Below, piece after piece: positions 33,930 to 45,529 of a stretch of DNA of 64,000 nt (position 1 is the stretch's first letter; the number at the start of each line of letters is the position of its first letter). Source of the stretch: Trichobilharzia szidati. Taxonomy: Eukaryota; Platyhelminthes; Trematoda; Strigeidida; Schistosomatidae. Position numbers and translations under genes: made by a program. A model generated the notes under the pieces. The model saw nothing but the letters and a program-made list of their open reading frames with translations. It had not been told where the DNA came from and ran no database searches. The stretch spans positions 53,895,228-53,959,227 of the forward strand of contig OX235275.1 of the NCBI GenBank assembly GCA_944472155.2, read 5' to 3'.

Positions 33930-34265
33930 TGACTGGTTTCAACGTAGAACTTTGCACTGATGGGCGGCAGTTCAAGTCGCCACACTCCCTCCATGTAGCA
34001 CACAAAGCAAGAGAAGAAAGTAAAAAGGAATGCAAAACAGAGACGGGAAACGGAGATATCAGGCAAAAAGAATAGTCATATCGAAGAACCATATAGCTTT
34101 ATTGGATATTATAAGTCACAAGGAGTGGATGTATCCGTGTTAGCCATTGAGGACGATTTTGAGCCATATCACCAGTTGTCTTCATCTATCACTGGTGTTT
34201 ACCGTCCCGAGGACCCCAACCAGTTAGTCAGGAAGTCTACACCTCCCTAAGTGACTAGCTGGCTG
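33930..34265 (+). repeat. Dispersed 330-base repeat (family F), copy 1
   Basis: CGTAGAACTTTGCACTGATG, then AGCAAGAGAAGAAAGTA, GAGTCACAAGGAGTGGA-type sequence and TTTACCGTCCCGAGGACCCC. Its partner is 51935-52264 on the minus strand. It is flanked by GACT/GGCT short tandem repeats on both sides. Confidence 0.6.
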
Positions 34266-34269
34266 GCTT

Positions 34270-35210
34270 AAACTAACTGTTATGGATTTCGTTGGCTGAT
34301 GAAGCCATGTTTTAGTCTGACCACCACTGGCTAGCTCTTATTCAACCTGACTCTATGTCAACTAACATTGCTCGTAGAAGAAGGCAGATGGCTATGCATG
34401 CATGCGTAACACATGTTCTAACCATCTCAATGTGACTGAACTTGAAAAGTTAAAGTCAACGGACCATTGAGTCCTATCTCAGTAACGGTAGGTCCTGGAC
34501 TTCATACTCATGAGTGTGTACAAATCAAGATCCTAAAAGTGAGGAAAAATATCTTTCCAATACTCTGATGCCAATTAGTTCTAGAAATCCATCTACCTGG
34601 AAATAAACCAATTCCCCTTTGCAAAAGTGACATTTGCAAACATTCCTAGTAATAACAATAATAATAATCCTAATTTATGACATATTGAAAAGAATTTTCA
34701 ACCTCAGAGAAAATTTTATTCTCATCATAATTATGTTTCTGTTTTTTGCTTGTGGTTTTATTGTCACATTAACCCCCCCCCCCCACACACACACACACAA
34801 ATGGGCATACTTAACATTTTCTCTGCCTAATTAATTCTATTCTGACCATTATTGTTATTATTATTATTATTATTATTATAAGTGAGTTTATGTTTTAATT
34901 AACATGTTAACGTGTTTTATGAATCTATGCTGAGTGTGTGTGTGTGTGTGTAGGTTTGTGTATGTGCGTGTGTGGTAAATTAAAATTTTAGCCAACCCCC
35001 CACACCCACCCACCTCCTCACCGCGAAATAAACATTCACTCATCATAACTTCAATTGTGATTAGTTTTTCAGCCTTTTATGTATTTTTCTGTGTACATTT
35101 AAGAAACATAATCCAGGAATATTTGAGTGTTTCTCATAATTTCTCAAAAATTAGTTTGTAGAAATTTGATTTATTCCAATTTTCAAGTATTGGTTTTTGT
35201 AAGGATTTTG
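34270..35210. other. Unique low-complexity region
   Basis: Holds a C10/CA tract at 34771-34800, a TTATTATTATTA run at 34852-34880, TGTG repeats near 34937 and C-rich CCCCCCACACCCACCC near 34996. The 66-codon ORF at 34634 is hydrophobic and simple-sequence driven, so it is not called. Confidence 0.4.
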
Positions 35211-35214
35211 TTTG

Positions 35215-35840
35215 ATTGCTTGCAGGATTTCATCTTAAGCTGAAATCGGTTGAAAGACCATTGGAAAACCAGCTGGGAGTACCAGATAGTTGTTTCGACA
35301 GCCTAATTCGGGACTCTTCAGCAGTACGCACTCACTGAGCTCGCCCTGTAACCAGAATGTCCTAGGTTCGAACCCCTGTGGGCGCAAACTGATGAAGAGC
35401 CACAAACTGGTTAGACACAGCTGTCCAGTACTCCCTTGTGGGTTTTCCAATGGTTCTTTAACTGCAATTCCAATTTTGACTAAAGATTGATGTTACAGTT
35501 AGACAGTCATTGAAAACCAGTACTGGACAGTCAGCTGCTCCGTCAGCCTAATTTAGGACTAATCATCAGTAGGCACCCATACCACTGGGTTCGTCGAACC
35601 TATGACCTTCCGGTTACAAGGAGAACTAGTAGACCATTTAGCCGTTGGGACGCATCCGACTCAATGGCCAAAACATGAATTCTAAGTTCTACCAAGTCGT
35701 GATTTCAGGGTGACCACCAACACCAGCATGCATGTCATGCATGGAGAGTATTTGTCTTCACTCCTGACCTGGTGTTGTACACCACCATAGTCACGGCTTC
35801 TCACTAGAACCCACTCCAGACAAATTCTTTATCCTGTAGT
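35215..35840. repeat. SM-alpha-like SINE cluster (three partial copies)
   Basis: Minus fragment 35215-35335, plus fragment 35335-35490 (head, GGTTCGAACCCCTGTG, ACTGATGAAGAGCC) and minus copy 35500-35840. The first two are fused inside their heads at GAGCTCG. A Penelope ORF follows directly at 35843. Confidence 0.65.
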
Positions 35841-35842
35841 TC

Positions 35843-36595
35843 ATGAAAAATTCCCATTCCCAGCTGACAAGCTTCTACAGCTGGGTACCAATCAGTCAGA
35901 AAAGAAACTTAATTAGATCTCTTGCCACTCGCATCCGACACATCTGCAGCTCTGATACCATGGAAGAAGAACTAAACTTCCTGAAAGAAACCTTCATACA
36001 AAACGGTTACCCATCAAGATTCGTAGACAAAAACATCAAACAAAAAATCCAAAAGCAAGAGACAGCATCCGTGCTAAGAAAGATACTTTATATGAACCAC
36101 GAATTTAAAGGAGACCTACTCAGTGACTTCCTTAGAAGGAGAATCTCCACCTCTTTAAGAAAAACTTTCTTTGCGGCAACATTGAGAGTAGTGTTCTCTA
36201 GTCGCCCGCTGATCTGCAGAAGCCCAAAAGACAAGATCCCGCACCTGACCACTTCTATGTGCATATATCAGTTCACCTGTTGCTGTGGAGCCAGGTACAT
36301 TGGTCGTCCAACGCGCATCCTGTCAAAAAGGATCAAAGGACACTATCCAGCGTGGCTGCAGAAAGGAAGTAATGGCTGCATAAGGAGTGCAATAATCGAA
36401 CACCTCGTCAACACTGGTCATTCCACCTCAACAAACGGCTCCTCCTTCAAAGTAATCCACAAAGTGAAGGACAACCTGCCAAAGACAGTACGATTCCGTC
36501 TTCTTTGCATTGCAGAAGCCCCAGCCATTAAGCTAGATGAACCAGAAATGTGCATACAAAAGAAAGTCATTCAACCACTTCTACTCCCATGGTAA
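35843..36595 (+). mobile_element. Penelope-like family A, open C-terminal ORF with GIY-YIG endonuclease
   Basis: The 250-codon open frame begins inside the element (FYSWVPISQKRNLIRSLATR near residue 10). It has ELNFLKETFIQNGYPSRFVD, then LRRRISTSLRKTFFAATLRV and SPKDKIPHLTTSMCIYQFTC, followed by CGARYIGRPTRILSKRIKGH, LVNTGHSTSTNGSSFKVIHK and RFRLLCIAEAPAIKLDEPE, and ends at LLLPW. YQFTC and ARYIG, with the following Arg, form the GIY-YIG nuclease that nicks target DNA for retrotransposition. The RT domain proper is missing. It is the longest intact Penelope frame in the window. Confidence 0.8.
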
Positions 36596-37487
36596 CAACT
36601 ATGTTGATTTGACTTAACTTTTGTTTGTATGCTTGTTTTTCTACTTAAAACCCTTGTGTAATTCCGTATATTTTGTTTCCACGTACACCCTGAGTACAAC
36701 TCTTTCATCAAACTATTCATGTTATTACGTAACTCTTCTTTAACAATCATTTATGACAACTCATCACTTTTGTTATTACTCTCTTATATCAACACTCAGT
36801 TCACCTGAACTTACTAATTGTATTTTCGTTTGACAAATTTAATGTACACACACATACAAAACAACCATATATATTTGAGATTGTACAGCTATGAAAATGA
36901 ATTCACCGAAAAGAGACTCTTCGCTGAACTACTTATCCTGTAATCACTAGCGTGCACCAGAATAATTTTCAAATGGGTTAGTTTTTTTGGGATCTGATTT
37001 GTTTCAAGTGTGATCACAGATTGGTATCAGTCAGAGAACCATTAAAAGCCAGCTGGGAGTACTGAACAGCTGTTTCGTCCCAGTTTGGGACTCATCGGCA
37101 GTACTCACCCACTGGGGTTATTGTTATTATTAATATAATAATAATTATTATCATCATTCAGAATATGGGTTTTATATGGAATGGGATAAATTTCAATGTA
37201 GACGTCGTCACGGACTAACATCGATTATAGAGATATATATATTAGTTCGGCACTCTTCAGCAGTGTACACCTAAAACTCGACCAACGATTGGACCCTATA
37301 CTTTTAGCTTAGAAGACCAAGCTGAGTACACCTTCAGGACAACCATGGAGTAGCTGTCAATAAAAACTTGAGACTGATATTTAGATTATAGTGGATTTAT
37401 GTACGGATTTAGATTAATTTTAATAATCTCTAATTGATCTTAGTTCTTGAAATTAATCCAGTTTCCTACAAAATCCCATAATATAGT

Positions 37488-39290
37488 GATAATAATAATT
37501 TGCTTTATTCCAAAACAGTACGTGTGATACACAATGGAATTCTCAGCATTTTTACTACAGTATTGCATCCAGTTAGTACATTATCCATGAATAAAATTCG
37601 ACATAGATTAAGGAAACCAACAGTTCATTATTACAACAATACATTGGCATGTCAGTAGCAAAGGTAAAGCTGAAACAGTGTTTGGAGGTGTTAGAAAAGT
37701 AGGTGCTATCATATTTACTGGCGTAAGCGAGATAAAGAAACAAAGCAGCACATAACGGAAAAAAAGAGAAAAAGAGAGAGAGAAAAGGAAAAGAAAGAAA
37801 GAAAATGTTGTACCTATAAATGATATGAGATGGAGAGACGAGGTCCTGTTGTTCTACTGACTATTAAATAAGTTATAAGTCTCACACCTAATGCTTTCTT
37901 TATCACACAGAACACGAGCTAAGTAGGGTATGGTTGAGTTTTGTACTTGCTGGTGCGAGCATATTGTTTTCTATATAGGCTTCTGGTTTTGCCTGATGAG
38001 ATACAAGGGGAGAGTTGTGAGTGAAGAGGGTGGTGTGAGTTACATAAAGTGGATTTGGCCCATTTTTCACATGAGTCCATGTGCCTGTCAACCAGAATAT
38101 TAACAAGCTGGTTAAGTGGCACGTTGGTTACCCTGCTGACAACCTTTAACATCCTGCGTAATATGTTATAGTCTTTCTTCAGTAGCCTGGGAAAAGCTAA
38201 GGAGGAACAATAGAGAATAATAGGCAGAATGCGAGAATTAACGAATTGTAGGAGTAAGGGTTGGGTTATACCAGAATGTTTTAACTTCTTGGTGTGGAAG
38301 GTAAGACGGAATATTTTCTTAGAAATCGTCAAGATATGAGACGACCAGGAAAGATCAGCAGATAGAATGACGCCTAGGTATTTAATTTCCGACTTGGTCT
38401 CTGTTTCAGTGCCATCTATGTTGCACACCTCGTGAGAGCCAAGCAGTTTGTTTAGGTCGGATTTATGCCTAAAGGTGAAATTGACTGTTTGGCATTTGGA
38501 GGGGTTTAAGGTAAGACCGTTTTCCTTGAACCACTGGCTGATTTCTGACAGAAAGTAATTTAGTTTAGAGCAGTCATTTTGACATTTGACAGGAAAAGAT
38601 ACAGTCAGGTCGTCAGCATATTTGACAAAATTAATGTCATTTGAAGATGGTAAGTCATGTAGAAAGAAAGAAAAGAGAAGTGGGGAGAGTACAGCACCCT
38701 GAGGGACACTGGCTCCAGTGAGCGCAGCAGAGGATGATTTACTTTTGTATACGATGTACTGCTTTCTGTTAGAGAAGTAGGAATGCAGCCAGTTAGTGAC
38801 CCAGGACTCAATTTTTGTCATAGAGAGCTTATTTGGTAAGAGACATCTAGGTACAGAGTCGAAAGCAGAAGTGAAGTTGAGAAACGTGCAGCGGACGTAT
38901 TTGGCACCTTTATCTAATGATGAGACGATGTTGTTGTGTAAGACGGCTCCAGCGTCTAAAGTGATCCTACCCTGTCTATCGGCAAATTGTTTGGGGTCTT
39001 CAAAGTTTTTAAGGGAGAGTTCAAGTTTAAGAAGTACTGGTTTTTCCATAAGCTTTAGAAACGGGGAAGTGATGGCAATGGGTCTGAACTTTACGTTCTT
39101 GTTGTTTCCAGGTTTAGGGACAGGGACTATTTTGATGTCTTTCCATGCATCGGGTACGATATTTTTGGAGAAAGAAGCATTTAGGATGTTAGATAGTGGA
39201 GAACATAACGCACCTTCACATTGTTTTAGAACATATGCAGGTATACCATAAAGGGCCAAGGCTACGTGAGGGCTTGAGTGTTTTAAGACA
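37488..39290 (-). mobile_element. CR1-like retrotransposon with 446-codon open RT
   Basis: The minus-strand ORF 39259-37919 is open for 446 codons. It has NVKFRPIAITSPFLKLMEK, TFLNFTSAFDSVPR (block A Asp), ASVPQGAVLSPLLFS (block B), NFVKYADDLTVSF with an intact YADD, GLTLNPSKCQ and IKYLGVILS. That is most of RT plus the C-terminal domain; the endonuclease and ORF1 are missing by 5' truncation near 39290. The 3' UTR runs to GCTTTATTCC/AATAATAAT at 37490. It differs from the copies at 6099 and 11180 by many substitutions, so it is a separate subfamily. It is the best-preserved retroelement frame in the window. Confidence 0.85.
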
Positions 39291-39324
39291 TACTAAAACA
39301 ACTGTTTTCATTATTGCTATGTCG

Positions 39325-40055
39325 TTATTATTGTTCCCTTGGGATCTGAGTGGAATATGAGGCTTCACTATCATATCATCTCCAGTTTTCTCTTATTATC
39401 TCCGGTCCTCTATAGCCGACTGCTCATAGTTCCCAATCTCCTCACATGATGTTCTCCATGTCACCTTCAAAGTGACATCCAGTTCGCCATTTCACACCCG
39501 GGTTCCACTCGAGCAATGGCCTGACACGCGTTGACATTCGACGACCTCCTCAGGGTGTGCCCAATCTATCTCTATTTTCCGCTACATAATTGTTGAGCAA
39601 TTGGGGTTCTTGGTTGGTTAGTCCCCAGAGTTTCTGTTTGCTGATTCTTCCTAGCCTTCCATTTAATCTTCAGTATGGAGCCAGTGAAGGCAATTGTCGA
39701 TAAAAGTCTGAGGTAGACTGTTCGAAGTGTTTTTCATGACGCGCTCGCCAGTTTTATGACCTCTAGAGATGATGAACTGACTGACTGGCTTAACATTTGT
39801 GTTGAAAACTCGAAACTCGTTCTTTATGCTGGCTGAGAGCAGAAGATTTTCAAACTGAATTTTACAGTGAGGAAGGTGTATCTTGCCTTCCTGACTCTAG
39901 CTGGTTTTGACGTCATCATCCGTGACACCACCTGCAGTTAAAGCAATGCTTACTGGGTAAATGAAGGAAGTAATCTCTTTGAAATTCCTCCCGTTGAAAA
40001 CGACTGGTGCTCGTTGTTTTTGTTGGTTATTCTGTCTTAAGCTTTTCGTCACGGT
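39325..40055 (-). mobile_element. RTE 3' fragment
   Basis: Minus-strand remnants of the RTE C-terminus: the GGAACAAT tail near 39335, the TWRR-like block and GRPxVKW-like remnants near 39450-39500, and the NEF/KIRIFST connector near 39800. It directly adjoins the 5' end of the CR1-like copy at 39290. Confidence 0.6.
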
Positions 40056-40359
40056 TAACAGGGTCCTGTGGAAAAGATGCCTATCCTATGCTAAATTTTA
40101 AAGTCGTACATTTATAAAACAATATATAACAAATACTGGAGAGTAATCATTTCATGACGAATCGATATTGATTACATAATCATTTAAGACAAAGGAGGGA
40201 GTACCTGACAACCAATTTGTCCTATCTGGAGATGTTTAAATTCGTAAGCTGTGTTACATTTCGTACCATCAGATGAATACTGACATGAACACCTTGTAAC
40301 GTAAAGCCTCCATGATTTGTGCTAAACGGATTTATGCGAAAATGCTGTTGAAGACTTTG

Positions 40360-40565
40360 CTGACATTGGTCATTCTGTCTCAAAAAAACCTTCATTTCAA
40401 AAGAATCTATAAAGTGAAGAACAGTCAGTCAGTGACCACATATTTTCGTCTTCATCTCATTACTGAAGCTCTAGACTTTCACACAGGGAGAGAGAGAAAG
40501 AGAAACTGGAACTCTGGACACGAGAAAGGAAATCATCCAACTACCTCTACTATAATGGTAATCAC
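40360..40565 (+). mobile_element. Penelope-like family A, last coding segment
   Basis: Encodes a GHSVS-KKPSFQK-like stretch, FKRIYKVKNSQSVTTYFRLH and LITEALDF, then in a shifted frame EIIQLPLL. It matches the final 60 or so codons of the family A ORF at 35843. A GA microsatellite interrupts it near 40485. Confidence 0.55.
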
Positions 40566-40674
40566 CCTTCGTTCTTCTAACAACTTGACTGTTTGTAATT
40601 CTTTCGAAGTGTTCTATTACTATCGAAAGTTCAGGCAATATCACACTTTCAAGTATTGGTTGTGTAGGGAATTT

Positions 40675-41000
40675 TTGTTTGATTGGTTGGAGGATTTCAT
40701 CATGAGCTGACATCAGTTAGAGAACCACTGGAAAACCTGGGAGTACTGGACAGCTGTTTCGTCCTAGTTAGGGACTCCTCATCAGAACGCACCCACCAGG
40801 GTTCGAACCCAGGACCTTCTGGTTACAAGGCGAGCTCGTATACTATTAATCCACTGGGACCCAATCCAATGGCCAGCCGATGAATTCTAACTGCTACCAA
40901 TTCACAACATAGCGCGACCCCTAGCCAATGTCTTCGGCGAGTATTTGTCCTCACACTCGACCTGCTTCACCCTACTGGTCACGACTTCTCACTAGAACCC
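40675..41000 (-). repeat. SM-alpha-like SINE, long minus copy
   Basis: Runs in reverse from GATTTCATCATGAGCTGACA through CAGCTGTTTCGTCCTAG and GGACTCCTCATCAGAACGC, then GGGTTCGAACCC, then a 5' part with CCAATTCACAACATAGCG and CACGACTTCTCACTAGAACC. It shows the full unit order. A short plus fragment of the 3' end lies at 41085-41180. Confidence 0.7.
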
Positions 41001-41179
41001 CAGGCAACTACCTACCTACCTGAATAGGGAAAGTCGCTAGTGAGCATCTCATCGATATTCAAGTGTTGGTTTGTAGGGATTTGATTTGAAGAGTCCCAAA
41101 CTAGGACGAAACAACTGTCCAGTACTCCCAGGTTTTCCAATGGTTCTCTAATCAATGTCAGCTCATGATGAAATCTATT

Positions 41180-42580
41180 TTTTTGTATTAAAAGTCAGCG
41201 GAGTCATCCACAAATAACCATCCTCCCGCCTCAAACTTTCTCAGTAATCTTGAGATAATTTATCATATCACTAATCATGAGTGTTTAGCAATGTGTAGCG
41301 TTCACATTCTGGTGGGAAGTTGTGATCAGTGGAATCCAACAAACTTGGTGTAAGGACAAACACAAACTGATGACACTTCCTGACGGTTCCGCTATAAATA
41401 TATATATCGTGAATTAGCAGAGGTTAGATCTGATAGGCTGGCCAAGGAATTACATCTCAGTGGCTGAGGGGCGCATGAATTCTCGTTGTAACCTGAAATG
41501 AGATCATATTTACAATACTGCTGAGGAGTCTCAAGTGAAGACGAAACAGCTATGACCACTACTCTCTGCTGTGTTGTTTTTTTTCCCCAGTCATTCTCTA
41601 ACTGATATCACTCCACAATGAAATGATGCTTTCTTAGTGGACACATTTTACTGCTTTAGTGATTAAAAATCGTGTTTTTCCCCTGAAACCAAATCATAAA
41701 CTTAATTTTATATCTGTTTGTTTGTCATAAACACATTGTAAAATATGCATGTATAAATTTAATTTTAAATTTTAATTGCTATTTTACTTGGATGCAATAG
41801 GAGAGGAGGTTTGAGCAGTAGAGGGAGGGCAGGGCAGGACTGGGCTGGATGGGTGGCGAAGCAAAGAAAGCTAAAAGTCAGACGCACATACACACGCATG
41901 CAGATACCACCATCACCCACGCCCCCCTCGCGCGCGCCCTCACACACACGTGCAACTAAATTTGATCGTTTATCAACAATTTCATGTTTCTCCACTTTAC
42001 CTTCATCTCCATCGCCCACCCACCCACACAGACACCACTCTGTTGCTGATAAACTTTGCTCCCGTTGATTAAAAATTGAATCACTGGAACCCGCCCCCCG
42101 CCCACACACATACACATACACACACACACGCTAATTCTGAGCAGTAATCAAAACGATAACAAGCGATAACAACAAGCACAGAAAGAAGAAGTTTTATGTT
42201 TCAATCCAGAGCATAAAATGTCATTCTATGAGAAATGGAAACAGAAACTGTGTGGGAAAACATTTTTCAATCATCGTTATTATGCGAGTGAGTGAGTGAT
42301 TAAATTAAATAATTCATAACGCTAGTTTTGAGTGGAAATCTTAATTATTAAAAAATTTAAGTGAGTATTATAATGATGGAGATAAAAATTTATTTCTTGT
42401 TTTTCTTTCTTTCCTCAGAGTAGTAATAATTAGTGCCTCTGTTTGTGTGTGTGTGTTCTTAAGATGATGAGTTTTGGAATTTTACAATATAATTAATTAA
42501 ACTTATTTATGTAACATTTAATCGCAATAGAAATGTAGCAAAATCAGTCGTTCCTGCGTTTTTTGTTGATAAAACTTTAG
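41180..42580. other. Intergenic region with simple repeats
   Basis: 41180-41640 has SINE scraps (GAGTCTCAAGTGAAGACGAA). 41765-42135 is a GC-richer block with CA/CG-rich simple sequence, CACCCACACAGACACC and CGCGCGCGCC, whose long overlapping ORFs are compositional artefacts. 42140-42580 is unique AT-rich DNA with no feature seen. Confidence 0.4.
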
Positions 42581-42584
42581 CTAC

Positions 42585-42840
42585 TCATAAGTAGGTTGTA
42601 GAATAATTTTAAAAGAGTTGGGGCGTGTGTGGTGACGTGAGGCCAATTGGTGGATAGTGACCAACAGTGGAATCCACGATGTGCATCTTGTCCCATTTGG
42701 AACTCGCCAAATGGATATACCTGCATTCCCGAATGAGTGTCAGTGTTCCCGGCGAGCCTAGAACCCAGTGACCATAGTTTCAAACGCCAAAGCGTTATCC
42801 ACTAGACCAATTGAGCTACGACAGCCGCCTCTTGTGCTAA
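42585..42840 (-). repeat. tRNA-like SINE (family E)
   Basis: The minus strand starts CTGTCGTAGCTCAATTGG, continues TCTAGTGGATAACGC, and has a B-box-like GGGTTCTAGGCTC. The body GGTGGATAGTGACCAACAG recurs at 42970-43060. It is probably derived from a tRNA gene with a variable-loop insertion, and no intact cloverleaf is visible. Confidence 0.5.
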
Positions 42841-43069
42841 GTATCTTATTTATTGTACAATTCAATCTTTAGATTTTCCAGTCGACTGATTGGACTGAAG
42901 TGCACGGTTTCAAGTTGACATTTTGGCTCCTTGTGCATATCCTTCGACGACGTCTGGTCATGTCACTTGAAGTCGATTGGTGGATGGTGACTAGCAGTGA
43001 AATCCAGGATGCGCACCACTCAATGGGTGATGCACGTATATCCAGATGATAACTCCCAAATGGTACGAA

Positions 43070-43335
43070 ATGCCCAAAATATGAGGAAGAAAATGGAGAT
43101 GGATTCGACTTACACTGAGTAAATGGTTGGGTGATGTTGAGTACGAGGCAGGACTTCGGGTGGAAGGCGGATGCGAAACGACCACTTGAGTGAAGATCCC
43201 AAGATGATATGGCGGAGATCGTGTGAAGAAGAAGTGGAAGCCAGTTCAAGATGACTACAGAGAACAGAGGGCCAAGGAAATGTTCTACTGAAGCTCTGTT
43301 TTTCTCCAAGAAACCAAGAGAATAATAATAATCTT
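43070..43335 (+). mobile_element. RTE 3' tail fragment
   Basis: RRKWRWIR-like sequence, then TWRRSCEEE-like coding near 43205-43235, ending in AAGAAACCAAGAGAATAATAATAATC. It is only about 265 bases and frameshifted. Confidence 0.6.
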
Positions 43336-43339
43336 TCTT

Positions 43340-44005
43340 ATAAATAGCCAGCTAAAAACAAGAATTCCATGTATACATTCATTGGTCACTAGATGGCGAT
43401 ATTTTAGTATTGCTACAGACTGAATTTTATCAATTATGTTCGTAATGTGGTCATCAGTATAGGTGGCTTACCACTACGGTTAGCTGGGAAGCTGTACACC
43501 TTGGTTTTGTGCTTGCTGACGCTCGTTGAAGTCACAGATATGATCACTGAGCTGTTCGGATCTACAACTAACACATTGTTGGAAATGCGTTTAACTTCAT
43601 TATTGTTAGTGGTCATGGGTGTGTGGAGTGAATCACTGGGATACTAAGGATGCTGGGGACTAATGACCAGAAACCTTTAGTTAGGTTTCAAATGTATTCA
43701 CTTTTTCGGACTCTCTCGGAGATCCTTTGAGAGGATAGATTCTGTTACTAGTAGAGAACCATTAAACCCCAGTGGGTACTGGAAAAGCACTTCATAATGG
43801 TGGCAGATTTGTTATTTGCAACGCAAGTCTATTGAAAAGATGAGAAACAAAAAAGTGAGTTCAAGCCTATACTGAAATTCGTAGAAGTTATGGCTTTCGA
43901 ACAGCTGAAATCTGGTTCATTTATTCCAGAAGAACTGTATTGAATATCTCTCCACCTTGATCACTTGGTTTCGCATCTTTAATTGACTGTCTCATTTTCT
44001 AGTAA
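43340..44005. other. Unassigned sequence
   Basis: No repeat family or exon recognised apart from a short GAACCATTAAACCCCAGTGG SINE scrap near 43756. The overlapping 60-66-codon ORFs at 43434-43647 on both strands lack domain signs. Confidence 0.3.
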
Positions 44006-44009
44006 ATGT

Positions 44010-44640
44010 AAATATGAATTTGGTTGGATGATTTCATCATGAGCTGACATCGGTTAGAGAACCACTGGAAGACCCACAAGGGAGTACTGGACGGCTGCTC
44101 CGTCAGCCTAGTTTGGGACTCTTCAGGAGTGCTCATCCACCGCCACTGTTCGAACACAGGACCTCCTGGTTACAAGGTCAGCGAGCTCGTAGACCATTTA
44201 GCCACTGACACCCGATCCAATGGTCCATGGATTCTGATGCTCACCAGCGACTGGCCCTATTCAGGCAGTCACTTGCTATTCTATTGGGGAGCCGTGACCA
44301 GTGGAGTACAGTAGGTCGAAGATGAGGACAGTTACTGTCCGAAGAAGACTTTGTGAAGTGGTCGCCTTCTGTCGTAAATTGGCAGAACTTAGAATTCATG
44401 GACTGGCCATTGGACCAGGAACCAGTGGCTGATCGGTCTACGAACTAGCTCGCCTTGTAACCAGAAGGTCTTGAGTCTTAACCATGACTGTGGGTGCGTA
44501 CTGCCAAAGAGTCCCAGACCAGGCTGACGAAGCAGCTGTCCAGTACTCCCTTGTGGGTTTTCCAATGGTTCTCTAGCCGATGTCAACTCATAATGAAATC
44601 CTTCAACCAATCAAAGTGAGTCCATTCAAAACAAATACTT
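44010..44640. repeat. SM-alpha-like SINE pair, about 630-base palindrome
   Basis: Minus copy 44010-44330 and plus copy 44340-44640, each about 300 bases, face each other at their 5' ends. Both carry the boxes; the plus copy has GTCTACGAACTAGCTCGCC, TGACGAAGCAGCTGTCCAGT and ends GATGTCAACTCATAATGAAA. Arms differ by scattered substitutions. Confidence 0.7.
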
Positions 44641-45529
44641 GAAAATATGAGTTTCTTTCGGGTCTTGCTTAGTTGTATCCTCATTTAATGAATACTGAGC
44701 ATATGTCTGATGCCAGACTAAATGAGCTTCACTCACAATATATTGTTCTGCATATTTCATTTCGCCTATTGACAATATTCTTATGAAATACATAATTTCC
44801 AAGTGTCAGTTTCTCAGCGGTTCAATTAATTTCAAGTCGGATCAAGAAGTGAGATCACCTAGAGAACCAGTGAGAACCGAGAATTCTCAGACATCTCTTT
44901 CCCCATAGTTTTAGATGCATCTATCATCTATCAAGGATCGAGTCTAGAACCTCCAAGTTGTGACGGCACAGGAGTAGAACTCGATGATCTATGAATTCTA
45001 ATTTCCAGAGCCACCGCCACGCAATACAGTATCATTGGTGAGCATTTGTACTAACACCTGACTTGATGAAACCCACTGGTCAAAACCGACTGCTAGAACT
45101 CCGGACAGTAGTCAGTCACTACTGTGAATTAGATCTTATTTAGTCGCCACAGTATCCTGATGCTACTTTCTCTCCATTCCTGTCTATCTTCTACAAATTT
45201 CGATTGTGCTGCATATATATGATTCCATGAGTTCACTATGCTTTACCAAGTCAACATATTGAATCACCTACATATCATGATTATTTTTTATTATTGTTCC
45301 GTACTTTGATTCCTAATTTACTAAAGTTAATGTTAAAATTGTATTATTAATAATATTAATGTTAATGATAAAACTATTAACAACTTTTACTATGTTAGTT
45401 GGTTGACAATAGAGATATCGATCGACAAAATAGAAATAGATCCTTTTTTATCCTATTCTATGGGTTGTTGATATAAGAAAAGAACTTGTCCACTGCGGTA
45501 GAGTATACTCCCATTAAAGGTAAAATTTA

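Noticed and set aside
38796..39251. 151-codon plus ORF opposite the CR1-like RT
   Set aside because: It is the antisense shadow of the open RT frame.
40312..40710. 132-codon plus ORF
   Set aside because: Only its middle is explained, as a shifted Penelope tail; the rest is SINE sequence, so it is not a gene.
41765..42127. Overlapping 120- and 85-codon ORFs on both strands
   Set aside because: They arise from CA/CG-rich simple sequence; no domain, splice or codon evidence.
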